Source of the DNA: Bradyrhizobium sp. ARR65
Lineage (GTDB): Bacteria > Pseudomonadota > Alphaproteobacteria > Rhizobiales > Xanthobacteraceae
Reading direction: 5' to 3'
DNA length: 64,000 nucleotides
Assembly: GCF_000472385.1 (NCBI RefSeq)
Contig: NZ_AWZU01000013.1
Span: 1-64,000 of the forward strand
Positions 1 through 8,214 of the stretch are shown here, in pieces (position 1 is the first letter of the stretch; each line of letters starts with the position of its first letter). The position numbers and the translations under genes were made by a program. Below the pieces are notes generated by a model. That model was not told the DNA's origin and did no database searches. It saw only the letters and a list, made by a program, of their open reading frames with translations.

Positions 1-464
1 ACATGGCCGAGCTCGCCGACCTTGTCCTTGATAATGCGACGTTTCTCCTCGCGCATGGCCGGGTTGCGGCGGTTCAGCTGATGGCGTTTGAAGACGCGGT
101 AAATGGTCGAAGGCGACGGTACCGTATCGCGCCGCTCGCGCAAGGCGGCGTGGACCTCATAGCGGTTCATGCCGCGCTGCCGGCAGGCGATGATCTCGGC
201 CTCGATGCCCTCCGGCTCGCGGCGCTCCCGCCATTTCGGCCCGCGGCGCTGCGGCAACAGGTCGGCCTCCGCGCCGCTCCGCAGATAGCGGTTGTAGTAC
301 TTCCGGAACGTCTGCGAGCAGGTGCCGTGGTGGCGGTAGAAGTCCCCGACCCGCCGGAACGTCGGTGACCGGCCTGCCTTCACCTCCTCATAGTCCGCGA
401 TCAAGAACCGCCACTTCTGAATGTAATTCCGCTCAATCGTCCGGTCGAAGCTGTTGTCGCGCAT
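1..464 (-). CDS. DDE/integrase-type transposase, N-terminal part (cut by window edge)
   Basis: Reading on the minus strand from the ATG at 464 gives about 154 residues, open to the window edge. The protein starts MRDNSFDRTIERN and is rich in Arg and Lys. It has helix-turn-helix-like segments, then PSPSTIYRVFKRHQLNRR and a basic linker. This is the usual N-terminal half of an IS481/IS3-like transposase, before the DDE integrase core. The catalytic residues lie outside the window, so the family is not certain. The sequence just upstream of the start, up to about 509, reads TGTTCACTAATTCGG on the transposase strand. That could be the terminal inverted repeat, because IS481-type ends begin with TGT. 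Whether the element is intact cannot be seen from one end. Confidence 0.75.
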   Translation of the reverse strand, partial: MRDNSFDRTIERNYIQKWRFLIADYEEVKAGRSPTFRRVGDFYRHHGTCSQTFRKYYNRYLRSGAEADLLPQRRGPKWRERREPEGIEAEIIACRQRGMNRYEVHAALRERRDTVPSPSTIYRVFKRHQLNRRNPAMREEKRRIIKDKVGELGH

Positions 465-776
465 CGAATCCCCCCGCTGGGCTGGATTCGATCACCGAAT
501 TAGTGAACATGCACAGCAATGACGCGCCTCATTGAAGGCGCTCGTTCGGCTCTGCAACTTGATCGGCGCGCAGTGCATCTGCTTCGCAGTGCAGCACAAA
601 AAAGATGCGAGCCGCTATCATTTTCATCTTGACCGATCTGGATCAATACCTTTGAAATAAAGCTAGTATTTAAAGGTAGATAGATACGTGCACCGATCGA
701 TCATGCGAGCGCGAGCCATTCGTGCTTGCGCGGTATGAAAAATCCCCAACAGCCAGGAAATAGAGGCGAAGGCGAC
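465..776. other. Intergenic region between the IS end and the first ABC operon
   Basis: No protein-coding gene is supported here. The first 45 bases are probably the end of the insertion sequence. The rest carries the promoter/operator at 629-675 and an untranslated leader of roughly 100 bases before the start codon at 777. A purine-rich stretch (GAGGCGAAGG) lies just before that start. Confidence 0.6.
629..675 (+). promoter_or_regulatory. Promoter/operator, copy 1 of a duplicated regulatory element
   Basis: A -35-like TTGACC (629-634) is followed after 15 bases by CTTTGAAATAAAGCTA (650-665), three variable bases, and TTTAAAG (669-675). A -10-like TGAAAT sits 18 bases from the -35. The same arrangement with identical spacing recurs at 6110-6156, before the flavin reductase gene. 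The AT-rich block contains CTTT/AAAG inverted segments and is probably an operator for an unidentified regulator. The copy and spacing are seen directly; the regulatory role is inferred. Confidence 0.65.
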
Positions 777-2069
777 ATGAAGAGAATCGGCCTGTCCGCG
801 GTTGCGCTTACGATTGGACTCGCGGCGGCTTGGCCTGCCGCGGCGCAGGAAAAGCCTGATGCGTTGGGCCTCGGCATATTCACCTTCACCTCGGGGCCCG
901 CGGCGGCCTACGGCATGCCGGGCAAGAACGCGGCCGACCTGATGATCGAGCAGATCAATGCAAAGGGCGGCATCGGGGGCGTGCCGGTCAGCGCGACCTA
1001 TGTCGATGAAGCGCAAGGCGCGCAGGGCGTGATTGCCGAGTACCGGCGCCTGGCGGCAGATGCGAAGAACCAGGTCATGGTGGCCGCGCTATCGAGTGCA
1101 AATTGCCTGGCGCTGGCTCCGATCGCCGAGCAGCTCGAAATCCCGACCGTCGGCTGGAATTGCGACACGCATCAGCTTCTGACCGATGGCAAGAGCAAAT
1201 ATGTATTTCGGCCCAACGGAAACACCGTTCCGGAGTTCATCGCGTATGCGATCTATCTGCTGGACCGCAAGCCGGATGTGAAAACGGTCGCCATCATTAA
1301 TCCGGACTATGCCTTCGGCCACGACGCAGCGACGATTTTCAAGGCCGCGTTGAAGGCCTTGAAGCCGGATGTGGAAGTGGTGGCGGAGCTCTACCCAAAA
1401 CTCGGCTCGCCGAACTACCAGACCGAAATCTCGCGCTTGACGACCGCGCATCCGGATGTCGTGTTCTCCAATCTGTGGGGCGGCGACCTCGAGAACTTCG
1501 TGCGGCAGGCTTCGCCACGCGGCCTGTTCCGTTCGAGCCAGGTGATCCTCGCGCTTGGCGAGACCGTGCTGCAGCGGGTCGATTTGCCCGAAGGCGTGAT
1601 CGTCGGCGTGCTCGGCGACGGCTGGTGGATGTCGCCGGACGCCAAGGCCAATCCGGAGACAGCCGCTTTCGTTGCCGCCTACAAGGCTCGTTTCGGCGAG
1701 TATCCGGTGTTTCCTTCGATCAAGATGGCCAACACGCTTATCTACGTGAAGGCGGCGTATCAGGCAGCGATGCAGAAGAACGGCGGCAAGTGGCCGACGC
1801 GCGCGGAAATCGCCGAAGCGATGAAGGCAAGCAAAGTGGCGACGCTGACCGGCACGACGGAAACCCGCGCCGACAATGATGGCCTCGTTGACCAGATCGT
1901 GGGCGTGACAGTGAAGTCGCCGGACCACCCGTTCCCTGTTATCGGGCAGATGGTCCGCTACAAGGGCGACAAGCTGATGCCGCAGGCTGGCCAGGATCCA
2001 ATCGGCTGGATCTCGACCCTGACGCCGGAGTTCGCGAAGAGCCTGCCGAAGCCGGGAAGCTACAAATAG
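777..2069 (+). CDS. ABC transporter substrate-binding protein, Liv type
   Basis: A 430-residue periplasmic binding protein of the branched-chain amino acid (LivJ/Peripla_BP_6) family. Residues 1-23 form a Sec signal peptide (MKRIGLSAVALTIGLAAAWP, cleavage near AAAQE). The mature start, DALGLGIFTFTSGPAAAYG, and the segment MIEQINAKGGIGGVPV are typical of the family. The start at 777 is preferred over an in-frame ATG at 726 because it begins at the signal peptide and has a GAGGCGAAGG ribosome site. It is first in an operon with livH, livM, livG, livF and a DUF2848 gene. Liv-type binders carry many ligands besides amino acids. The neighbouring monooxygenase unit, which has the same promoter, suggests an aromatic or related ligand (inference). 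Confidence 0.9.
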   Translation: MKRIGLSAVALTIGLAAAWPAAAQEKPDALGLGIFTFTSGPAAAYGMPGKNAADLMIEQINAKGGIGGVPVSATYVDEAQGAQGVIAEYRRLAADAKNQVMVAALSSANCLALAPIAEQLEIPTVGWNCDTHQLLTDGKSKYVFRPNGNTVPEFIAYAIYLLDRKPDVKTVAIINPDYAFGHDAATIFKAALKALKPDVEVVAELYPKLGSPNYQTEISRLTTAHPDVVFSNLWGGDLENFVRQASPRGLFRSSQVILALGETVLQRVDLPEGVIVGVLGDGWWMSPDAKANPETAAFVAAYKARFGEYPVFPSIKMANTLIYVKAAYQAAMQKNGGKWPTRAEIAEAMKASKVATLTGTTETRADNDGLVDQIVGVTVKSPDHPFPVIGQMVRYKGDKLMPQAGQDPIGWISTLTPEFAKSLPKPGSYK

Positions 2070-2074
2070 GGTGG

Positions 2075-2097
2075 CGGCATCGCTGCTTGCGATGCCG
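2075..2097 (+). promoter_or_regulatory. Stem-loop between binding-protein gene and livH
   Basis: A perfect 9-bp stem (CGGCATCGC / GCGATGCCG) with a 5-base loop starts 5 bases after the stop codon. No T-run follows, so it is unlikely to be a full terminator. It may protect the 3' end of the binding-protein message and lower downstream expression, as is common in ABC operons. A similar hairpin follows the other binding-protein gene at 55937-55960. Confidence 0.6.
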
Positions 2098-2108
2098 GGT
2101 GAGGGCCG

Positions 2109-3008
2109 ATGTTGAATGCGATCATTCCCCTGCTGCTGGACAGCCTCGCCAGTGCGGCGCTGATCTTCTTTGCGGCGGTCGGCCTGACCCTGGTGTTCAG
2201 CGTGCTTCGTGTGCTGAATGTCGCGCATGGCAGCCTCTATTCCATCGGCGGCTATGTCGCGGCATCGGCCTGCCTGTTCATCGCGAGCCGGCAGATGAAC
2301 CCCTATCTCTCTTTCGTGGCGCTCCTCTTCAGCGCTGTCTTCGTCGCCGCGATCTTCGGGCCGGTCGTCGAGCGCAGCCTGGTCCGGTGGACCTACGGAA
2401 AATCGGAGGCCGTTCAGATCCTGATCACGTTCGGACTCTTCCTCATGCTTGAAGACCTGCAGCGCATGATCTTCGGCGTGCAATCCTATTATGAGGACAC
2501 GCCGATGCGTCTGCTCGGCACGACGAACCTCAGCGGCGTCGTCTATCTGAACTACCAGATCGTGCTGATCGTCATGGCGGTTGCCGTGGTGGTCGGCTTG
2601 CGCTTCCTGATCCGGCATACCCGGACAGGGCGATTGATGACGGCGGTCGTCGCCGATCGCGAAATGGCGCAGGCGGTCGGCATCGATACAAATCGGATTT
2701 TCATGCTGGCCTTTTCTCTCGGCGTGTTCTTGGCCGCCCTCGGTGGCGCATTGGCGACACCGACCTCCGGCATCGCACCCGGGCTCGGCGCCGACACCAT
2801 GGTGCTCGCCTTCGCGGTCGCGGCGATCGGCGGCCTGGGTCAGATCGAGGGTGCGGCGGTGGCTTCGCTGATCGTGGGCCTGGCGCGGGTGCTGGCGATC
2901 TATGTGGCGCCGGAGCTCGATGCGGTGGCGCCTTATGCGGCGATGCTGGTCGTGTTGCTCATTCGCCCCTACGGCCTGTTCGGATCAACCAGCGTGAGGA
3001 GGGTCTAG
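2109..3008 (+). CDS. Liv-type ABC transporter permease (LivH-like)
   Basis: A 299-residue inner-membrane protein with about eight hydrophobic segments. It has the LivH hallmark GLTLVFSVLRVLNVAHGSLYSIGGY near residues 25-50 (given here as landmarks) and a C-terminal AFAVAAIGGLGQIEGA region matching the loop that contacts the ATPase. It follows the binding protein by 39 bases and precedes the second permease by one base. With the next gene it forms the membrane channel of the importer. The ligand is unknown. Confidence 0.9.
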   Translation: MLNAIIPLLLDSLASAALIFFAAVGLTLVFSVLRVLNVAHGSLYSIGGYVAASACLFIASRQMNPYLSFVALLFSAVFVAAIFGPVVERSLVRWTYGKSEAVQILITFGLFLMLEDLQRMIFGVQSYYEDTPMRLLGTTNLSGVVYLNYQIVLIVMAVAVVVGLRFLIRHTRTGRLMTAVVADREMAQAVGIDTNRIFMLAFSLGVFLAALGGALATPTSGIAPGLGADTMVLAFAVAAIGGLGQIEGAAVASLIVGLARVLAIYVAPELDAVAPYAAMLVVLLIRPYGLFGSTSVRRV

Positions 3009-3009
3009 G

Positions 3010-3933
3010 GTGCGAACGATCCTTGCCGCAGCCGGGATCCTTGTGATCGCGGCCCTTCCTCTCGTCGCGCCCTGGCTTCAGTTCGTGCTGACGCTCGCGG
3101 TCGCCAAAGGTTTTGCGGCCCTCGGTGTCGCCGTTCTCCTGCGTGCGGGATTGATCTCCATCGGGCACGCGATGTTCTTTGCCGCGAGCGCTTATGGCGT
3201 TACGTTCCTGGCGCGCTTGGGTGTCAACGACTTCGCCGTGTTGCTGGCCGTCTCGGTGCTCGCCGCCGCGGCCGTCGGCGCGATCGTCGGCTCGTTCCTC
3301 GTCCGCTACCGCGCGATCTTCTTTGCGATGCTGAACCTGGCGGTGTCGATGGTCTTTTATGCGCTCTGCGCCAAGCTCTACGGCGTCACCGGCGGGACGG
3401 ACGGCATGCCCGTGCCTATCCCGACCATCTTTGGGATTTCGCTCGGCGAGGCCGCGTTCAAGCAAGTTCTGTTCTATGTCAGTCTGATGCTGATCGTGAT
3501 CGTCGGCGCCGCCGTACACCGCTATCTCGACAGCCCGCTGGGGCATGCACTGTCAGCCGTCCATACCAACGAGATACGGCTTGAATATCTGGGGATTCCG
3601 GTGTGGGCCGTTCTCCTGATCGCCTACGTCATCTCGGCTGCGCTGGCCGGGCTTGGCGGTGCCATTGCAGGTTTTGCGATCGGACGCGTGGTGCCGGATT
3701 TTGCGTTCTGGACCGCCTCCGGGCATCTCGTGCTCGTCGCCGTCCTCGGTGGGATCGGCGGGGTGCCCGGTGCCTTCATCGGTGCGTTCTTTCTGGAACT
3801 GCTGCATAGCGCCGCAGTGACGGTGACCGATGCCTGGAATCTTGTTGTCGGCGCCGCCCTGATCATCGTGATCATGTTCCTGCCGCGGGGCTTCTACGGC
3901 TTCTTCGAACGCGAGAAGGCGTCCGCGCTATGA
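3010..3933 (+). CDS. Liv-type ABC transporter permease (LivM-like)
   Basis: A 307-residue polytopic membrane protein starting at GTG, one base after the livH stop. The segments GLISIGHAMFFAASAYGV and VLVAVLGGIGGVPGAFIGA are typical of LivM proteins. Its end overlaps the start of the ATPase gene by four bases (ATGA), indicating translational coupling. It pairs with the LivH-like protein to form the channel. It is shorter than many LivM proteins, which is usual for this subfamily. Confidence 0.9.
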   Translation: MRTILAAAGILVIAALPLVAPWLQFVLTLAVAKGFAALGVAVLLRAGLISIGHAMFFAASAYGVTFLARLGVNDFAVLLAVSVLAAAAVGAIVGSFLVRYRAIFFAMLNLAVSMVFYALCAKLYGVTGGTDGMPVPIPTIFGISLGEAAFKQVLFYVSLMLIVIVGAAVHRYLDSPLGHALSAVHTNEIRLEYLGIPVWAVLLIAYVISAALAGLGGAIAGFAIGRVVPDFAFWTASGHLVLVAVLGGIGGVPGAFIGAFFLELLHSAAVTVTDAWNLVVGAALIIVIMFLPRGFYGFFEREKASAL

Positions 3934-4676
3934 AGCCGGCCATTCTCGAAACCAAGGATATTCACGTTGCGTTCAACGGGGTCAAGGCGGCCGACGGCGT
4001 GAACTTGAGGGTGGGCGAGGGCGAATTCCTGGCGGTCATCGGGCCGAATGGGTCCGGCAAGACGACGCTTCTGAACATCTGCACCGGCTATATCAAGCCG
4101 CAATCAGGACGCGTATGTCTCGAAGGAAAGGACATCACGCGCCTTGGACCGCGCGCGATCGCTCGGCGAGGAGTTGCACGAGCGTTCCAGATCCCGCAGC
4201 TCTTTTCGGACCAGCGCGTCATCGACAACATGATGCTGGCGCTGGCTGCCAAGGACGGGCTATGGAGCGCGATCAGGCCGCTCGAAACCGAGGCGCGACA
4301 TCAGGAAGCAACGAGGCTGCTTGAGCTGGTCGGGCTGGCCGATGATGCGAAGCGCATCAGCCGTACCTTGCCGGAAGGCCATCGCAAGCTGCTCGACATT
4401 GCCGTCGCGATGGCGTTGAAGCCACGCCTGCTGCTTCTGGATGAGCCGACCAGCGGGGTCAGCGTCCTGGAACGCTTCCCGCTGATGGAGGCGTTGATGG
4501 CCGCGCTGCGGCAGGCGCGGATCACGGCCTTGTTCGTCGAGCACGACATGGAGGTGGTGGCCCGCTATGCCAATCGCGTCCTGGTCTGGAACGCAGGGCA
4601 GATCATGGCCGAGGGACGCCCCGACGACGTCTTCAGCGATGCACGGGTTCTTGAACGCGTCGTGGGAGTGGCCTGA
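3930..4676 (+). CDS. Liv-type ABC transporter ATPase (LivG-like)
   Basis: A 248-residue cytoplasmic ATPase. Walker A is GPNGSGKTT and Walker B is LLLLDEPTSG; the switch histidine is in FVEHDMEVV. The usual LSGGQ signature is replaced by LPEGHRKLLDIA, which also occurs in a rhizobial LivG subgroup (recollection, not searched). The gene overlaps livM (ATGA) and the next ATPase (TGATG). Together the two ATPases power import. Its position and fold leave little doubt about role, but not about ligand. Confidence 0.9.
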   Translation: MKPAILETKDIHVAFNGVKAADGVNLRVGEGEFLAVIGPNGSGKTTLLNICTGYIKPQSGRVCLEGKDITRLGPRAIARRGVARAFQIPQLFSDQRVIDNMMLALAAKDGLWSAIRPLETEARHQEATRLLELVGLADDAKRISRTLPEGHRKLLDIAVAMALKPRLLLLDEPTSGVSVLERFPLMEALMAALRQARITALFVEHDMEVVARYANRVLVWNAGQIMAEGRPDDVFSDARVLERVVGVA

Positions 4677-5419
4677 TGCTTCGCCTCGAAAAGGTCAGCG
4701 TCTCCATCGAGGGCGTCCGTGTGCTTCGCGACGTGAGCTGCGAGCTGATCGACCGCAAGGCCACGGTGCTGATCGGACGTAATGGCGCGGGCAAAACCAC
4801 CACGCTGCGCGCGATCATGGGGCTGATCGGCCTGGATGGCGGCACGATCCGCCTGGACGACGACGAGCTCGACAGGCTGCCGGCGCACCGACGCGCCCAC
4901 CTCGGTATCGGCTATGCGCCCGAGGACCGTCGATTGATTCCCGATCTGAGCGTCGAGGAGAACATTCGTCTGCCGACGCTCGCGCTCAAGCTTGAGAAGG
5001 CGGAGTGCCGTCGCCGGCTGGACGAAGTCTATACGCTGCTGCCCGAACTGCATGTGATGCGGGCAAGACCCGCGGGCGGCGTTTCCGGCGGGCAGGGGAA
5101 AATGGTCGCACTGGGCCGCGCGCTGACCGTGGCGCGCACCGTGCTCCTGCTCGATGAGCCGTTCCAGGGCCTCGCCCCGGCGCTCGCACTCAACTACGCG
5201 CGCACGCTTGGCGAGCTGCGAAAGCATCGTCCCGAGCTCGCTCTGCTGATCACCGAATCGACGCCGGCACTGCTCGATCGTATCGCCGACTGCACGCTGC
5301 AGATCGAGCGCGGCGAAATCATCAAGCCAAACGAGAATGAGGGAAAGTCATGTTCCTGCAATTCGAGCGCATCGCGCGAGACAGAACCGACCATGTCGGG
5401 GTCGAGATCGATGCTCTGA
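4676..5419 (+). CDS. Liv-type ABC transporter ATPase (LivF-like)
   Basis: A 247-residue ATPase with Walker A GRNGAGKTT, signature VSGGQGKM and Walker B VLLLDEPFQGLAP. The start overlaps the previous stop (TGATG). The family usually ends near residue 235; here the last residues (Ser, Cys and Arg rich) run about 70 bases into the downstream DUF2848 gene in another frame. That long overlap suggests the 3' end has drifted, or that the two genes are tightly coupled. Role: second ATP-hydrolysing subunit of the 0.8-5.4 kb importer. Confidence 0.87.
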   Translation: MLRLEKVSVSIEGVRVLRDVSCELIDRKATVLIGRNGAGKTTTLRAIMGLIGLDGGTIRLDDDELDRLPAHRRAHLGIGYAPEDRRLIPDLSVEENIRLPTLALKLEKAECRRRLDEVYTLLPELHVMRARPAGGVSGGQGKMVALGRALTVARTVLLLDEPFQGLAPALALNYARTLGELRKHRPELALLITESTPALLDRIADCTLQIERGEIIKPNENEGKSCSCNSSASRETEPTMSGSRSML

Positions 5420-6033
5420 TCATCGCGGGTTGGGCCGGCAGGGACACGGCGGCGATCGAGCACCACATCGAGGAACTCGCCGCGATCGGCGTGCCACGGC
5501 CGTCGACGACACCGCTCTATTACCGCGTCGCGGCGCAGACCTTGACCCAGGCAAGCCGCCTGGCCGTGCTCGGCCCGGACACGTCGGGAGAAGTGGAGCC
5601 TGTCGTCGTCGCGATGGCCGACGGACTCTGGATCGGCCTCGGTTCGGACCACACCGACCGGAAGGCGGAAGCCGCGGGGATTGCGCTATCCAAGCAGCTT
5701 TGCGGCAAGCCGGTGGGGACGCGGCTATGGTCCTATGCGGATGTCGAAGGGCATTGGGATGAGCTGATCCTGCGGTCTTGGGCGTCGATCGACGGCGAGC
5801 GCGTTCTTTATCAGGAGAGCCCGGTCTCGAGCTTGAGAACGCCGCGAGATCTCATTCGCAAGCGCACCGGCGCCGATACACTTCCAACCGGTACGTTGAT
5901 GTTTTGCGGAACGCCCGGCGCGATCGGCGGGATCCGGCCGGCGGCCCGTTTCGAGATGGAGCTGCAAGATCCCGTCCTCAAGCGCTCGCTGACGCACAGC
6001 TATGAGATCGAGGCCCTTCCGGTCATCTCCTGA
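5350..6033 (+). CDS. DUF2848 family protein, FAH-like
   Basis: A 227-residue protein that begins MFLQFERIARDRTDHVGVEI and has EIDALIIAGWAGRD and VPRPSTTPLYYRVA, typical of DUF2848. Its C-terminal part (TGTLMFCGTPGAIGG followed by RFEMELQDP) resembles the end of fumarylacetoacetate-hydrolase-fold enzymes. It may therefore cleave or hydrate a ring-fission-like acid (inference). A GAGGGAAAG ribosome site supports the start, which lies inside the end of the preceding ATPase gene. It is the last gene of the transporter operon, and the next transcription unit begins with a copy of the same promoter. Confidence 0.83.
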   Translation: MFLQFERIARDRTDHVGVEIDALIIAGWAGRDTAAIEHHIEELAAIGVPRPSTTPLYYRVAAQTLTQASRLAVLGPDTSGEVEPVVVAMADGLWIGLGSDHTDRKAEAAGIALSKQLCGKPVGTRLWSYADVEGHWDELILRSWASIDGERVLYQESPVSSLRTPRDLIRKRTGADTLPTGTLMFCGTPGAIGGIRPAARFEMELQDPVLKRSLTHSYEIEALPVIS

Positions 6034-6109
6034 AGGCGCGACGATGGCTCGAGGCGGAACGGGCATGCGGTGCAGCATAACAATATCGCGACGAGCCATC
6101 ACTTCTGTC

Positions 6110-6156
6110 TTGACCGTCCCCAAATAATAGCTTTGAAATAAAGCTATCCTTTAAAG
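6110..6156 (+). promoter_or_regulatory. Promoter/operator, copy 2 of the duplicated regulatory element
   Basis: TTGACC (6110-6115), 15 bases, CTTTGAAATAAAGCTA (6131-6146), three bases, then TTTAAAG (6150-6156). Sequence and spacing match 629-675, including TGAAAT 18 bases after the -35. It ends 10 bases before the flavin reductase start, so the operator would overlap the transcription start or the leader. A CGAGCC word also precedes both copies. Confidence 0.65.
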
Positions 6157-6166
6157 CGAACTCTGG

Positions 6167-6685
6167 ATGTCATCTGAACTCTCATTCCGTCGCGCTCTGT
6201 CGCAGTTCGCCACCGGTGTCGCCGTCATCACGGCGCGCGGGGCGGCGGGCGAGGCGGTCGGCATGACCATGAGCTCGTTCAATTCGGTTTCGCTCGATCC
6301 GCCACTGGTGCTGTTCAGCGTCGACCGCCGCGCGCTGAGCCTGCCGGCGATGCGCGATGCGGCGGGCTATGCCGTCAACATCCTGAGCCGCCAGCAAGAG
6401 GCACTGTCGAACCAGTTCGCCAAAGCGCTTGGCGACAAGTGGCGCGATGTCGCCCATTCGCTTGGCCATGCGGAGGCGCCCTTGATCGAGGGCGCGCTGG
6501 CGCACTTCGAATGCGAGCCTTACGCCCAGCACGATGGCGGCGACCATGTCATTTTCGTCGGCCGCGTCGTGCGTTTCAGCGCGCGGGAGGACGAATCCCC
6601 GCTGGTGTTCTTTCGGGGCAAGTACTGTGCGCTGGCCGAAGGCGGCCAGCGCGAGCCAACCTGGCCGTTGCCGATCCATTACTGA
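6167..6685 (+). CDS. Flavin reductase (monooxygenase reductase component)
   Basis: A 172-residue flavin-reductase-domain protein (HpaC/FMN-split-barrel family). It has FATGVAVITARG, the GMTMSSFNSVSLDPPLVLFSV block and HVIFVGRVVRF, all diagnostic. It should reduce FAD or FMN with NAD(P)H and hand the reduced flavin to an oxygenase. The oxygenase gene follows after 36 bases, so the pair is a typical two-component flavin monooxygenase. The leader is short (about 10 bases after the operator copy). No dedicated regulator lies next to it. Confidence 0.9.
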   Translation: MSSELSFRRALSQFATGVAVITARGAAGEAVGMTMSSFNSVSLDPPLVLFSVDRRALSLPAMRDAAGYAVNILSRQQEALSNQFAKALGDKWRDVAHSLGHAEAPLIEGALAHFECEPYAQHDGGDHVIFVGRVVRFSAREDESPLVFFRGKYCALAEGGQREPTWPLPIHY

Positions 6686-6721
6686 TCGGCGTACGCCACT
6701 CCAATGCGAGGAGCAAGACCA

Positions 6722-8200
6722 ATGATCAAGACAGGCGAACAGCACATTGCATCGCTGCGCGACGGTCGGACCATCGTGATCGACGGCAACAAGATCGATG
6801 ATCCGACGGGGCATCCTGCCTTCACGCGCCTGGTCCATTCGGTTGGCGGACTCTATGACTTCGTGGCCGCGCCCGAGAACCGCGAACTGATGACCTATGC
6901 GACGGCAGACGGCGAGCGTGTCAACCGCATCTGGGAACTTCCGCGCAGCCGCGAGGATCTTGTCGGCCGCCGCCGGGCACTGGAGGCCTGGGGAAGTCTC
7001 CACGCCGGGTTTCTTGGCCGCGCGCCGGACCACGTCGCCTCCTGCATCGCCGGGATGTATATGGGCCTCGACGCGTTCGAGGCCTATGACCCTGCGCGCG
7101 CCAAGGCGCTTGCCGACTACTACGCCTATGCGCGCGACCGCGATCTCTACTTGACCTACGTCATCATCAACCCGCAGGCGGACCGCTCCAAGCCGGCCTC
7201 GCAGCAGAAGGATGCATTCCTGACCGCGGCGGTGGTAGACCAGGATGCGGCAGGCATTACCGTGCGCGGCGCCAAGATGCTTGCCACGGGCGGTGTGGTG
7301 GCGAACGAGGTTTTCGTTACCTGCATCCAGCCGCTGCAGCCCGGCGACGAGCCTTACGCCTTGTCGTTCGCGGTGCCGATGAACGCGAAGGGCCTCACGC
7401 TGCTGTCGCGCAAGTCGTATGAAGCGGCCTCGCCGTCCGTCTTCGACAATCCGCTCGGCAGCCGTTTCGACGAGAACGACGCGGTGTTGTATTTCGACGA
7501 CGTCAAGGTGCCGTGGGAGCGCATCTTCATCTTCAAGAACCTGGAGATGTGCCAAAAGCAATTCCACGCAACCCCGGCGCATGTCTACCAGAACTACCAG
7601 GCCATGGTCCGATTGTCGGTCAAGGTGCGGTTCCTGCTCGGAATCGCGCGGCGCATCTCCGAGGTCAACGGAGTTCTCGCCTTCCCGCAAGTGCGCGAGA
7701 CGCTCGGCCAGCTCGCCGCCGAGGCCGGCATGATCGATGCGATGGTCGCGGCCATGGAAGCGAAGGGGACGAATTACAACGGCTACTTCGTTCCGGACCG
7801 GCATACGCTGTACGCCGCGCAGACGCTGACTCAGCAGCTTTACCCGAAGATCATCAACACGCTGCGCGACCTCGCGGGCGGCGGCATGATCATGCTGCCG
7901 TCATCGGTGAAGGACTTCGCCAATCCCGAGGTCGCGGCGCTGATCGACGCGACGCAGCAGTCACCGGTAGCGAGCGCCACCGAACGGGTCAAGTTCTTCA
8001 GGCTCGCGTGGGACGCCGTCGGCTCCGAATTCGCCTCGCGGCACCAGCAGTATGAGATGTTCTACGCGGGCGCGACTTTCGTCACCAAGGGACATTCATT
8101 CCGAACCTACGACTGGGCCGCCGCGGGCGCGCTCGTCGACGGCATGCTCGGCGGCTACGAACTCGCCGACGAGGTGAAGCATCAGCAGGCCGCGGCCTGA
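6722..8200 (+). CDS. HpaB-like FADH2-dependent monooxygenase, oxygenase component
   Basis: A 492-residue protein of the 4-hydroxyphenylacetate 3-hydroxylase / pyrrole-2-carboxylate oxygenase family. Features include the N-terminal SLRDGRTIVIDGNKI, SCIAGMYMGLDAFEAYD, GVVANEVFVTC in the acyl-CoA-dehydrogenase-like middle domain, and a C-terminal helical domain with SEFASRHQQYEMFYAG. Family members hydroxylate phenols or heteroaromatics using FADH2 from the reductase encoded upstream. The start at 6722 has a GAGGAG site; an in-frame ATG at 6704 is less likely. The exact substrate cannot be read from the sequence. Confidence 0.88.
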   Translation: MIKTGEQHIASLRDGRTIVIDGNKIDDPTGHPAFTRLVHSVGGLYDFVAAPENRELMTYATADGERVNRIWELPRSREDLVGRRRALEAWGSLHAGFLGRAPDHVASCIAGMYMGLDAFEAYDPARAKALADYYAYARDRDLYLTYVIINPQADRSKPASQQKDAFLTAAVVDQDAAGITVRGAKMLATGGVVANEVFVTCIQPLQPGDEPYALSFAVPMNAKGLTLLSRKSYEAASPSVFDNPLGSRFDENDAVLYFDDVKVPWERIFIFKNLEMCQKQFHATPAHVYQNYQAMVRLSVKVRFLLGIARRISEVNGVLAFPQVRETLGQLAAEAGMIDAMVAAMEAKGTNYNGYFVPDRHTLYAAQTLTQQLYPKIINTLRDLAGGGMIMLPSSVKDFANPEVAALIDATQQSPVASATERVKFFRLAWDAVGSEFASRHQQYEMFYAGATFVTKGHSFRTYDWAAAGALVDGMLGGYELADEVKHQQAAA

Positions 8201-8214
8201 GAGGAGAACGCACG

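Noticed and set aside
1089..2618. Long minus-strand open frame antisense to the first binding-protein and permease genes
   Set aside because: It is an antisense shadow in high-GC DNA; the sense genes have clear family motifs, and the antisense product is His/Asp/Arg-rich with no recognisable domain.
6182..7804. 540-residue minus-strand open frame antisense to the flavin reductase and oxygenase genes
   Set aside because: The composition is typical of codon shadows, and the sense genes are well supported.
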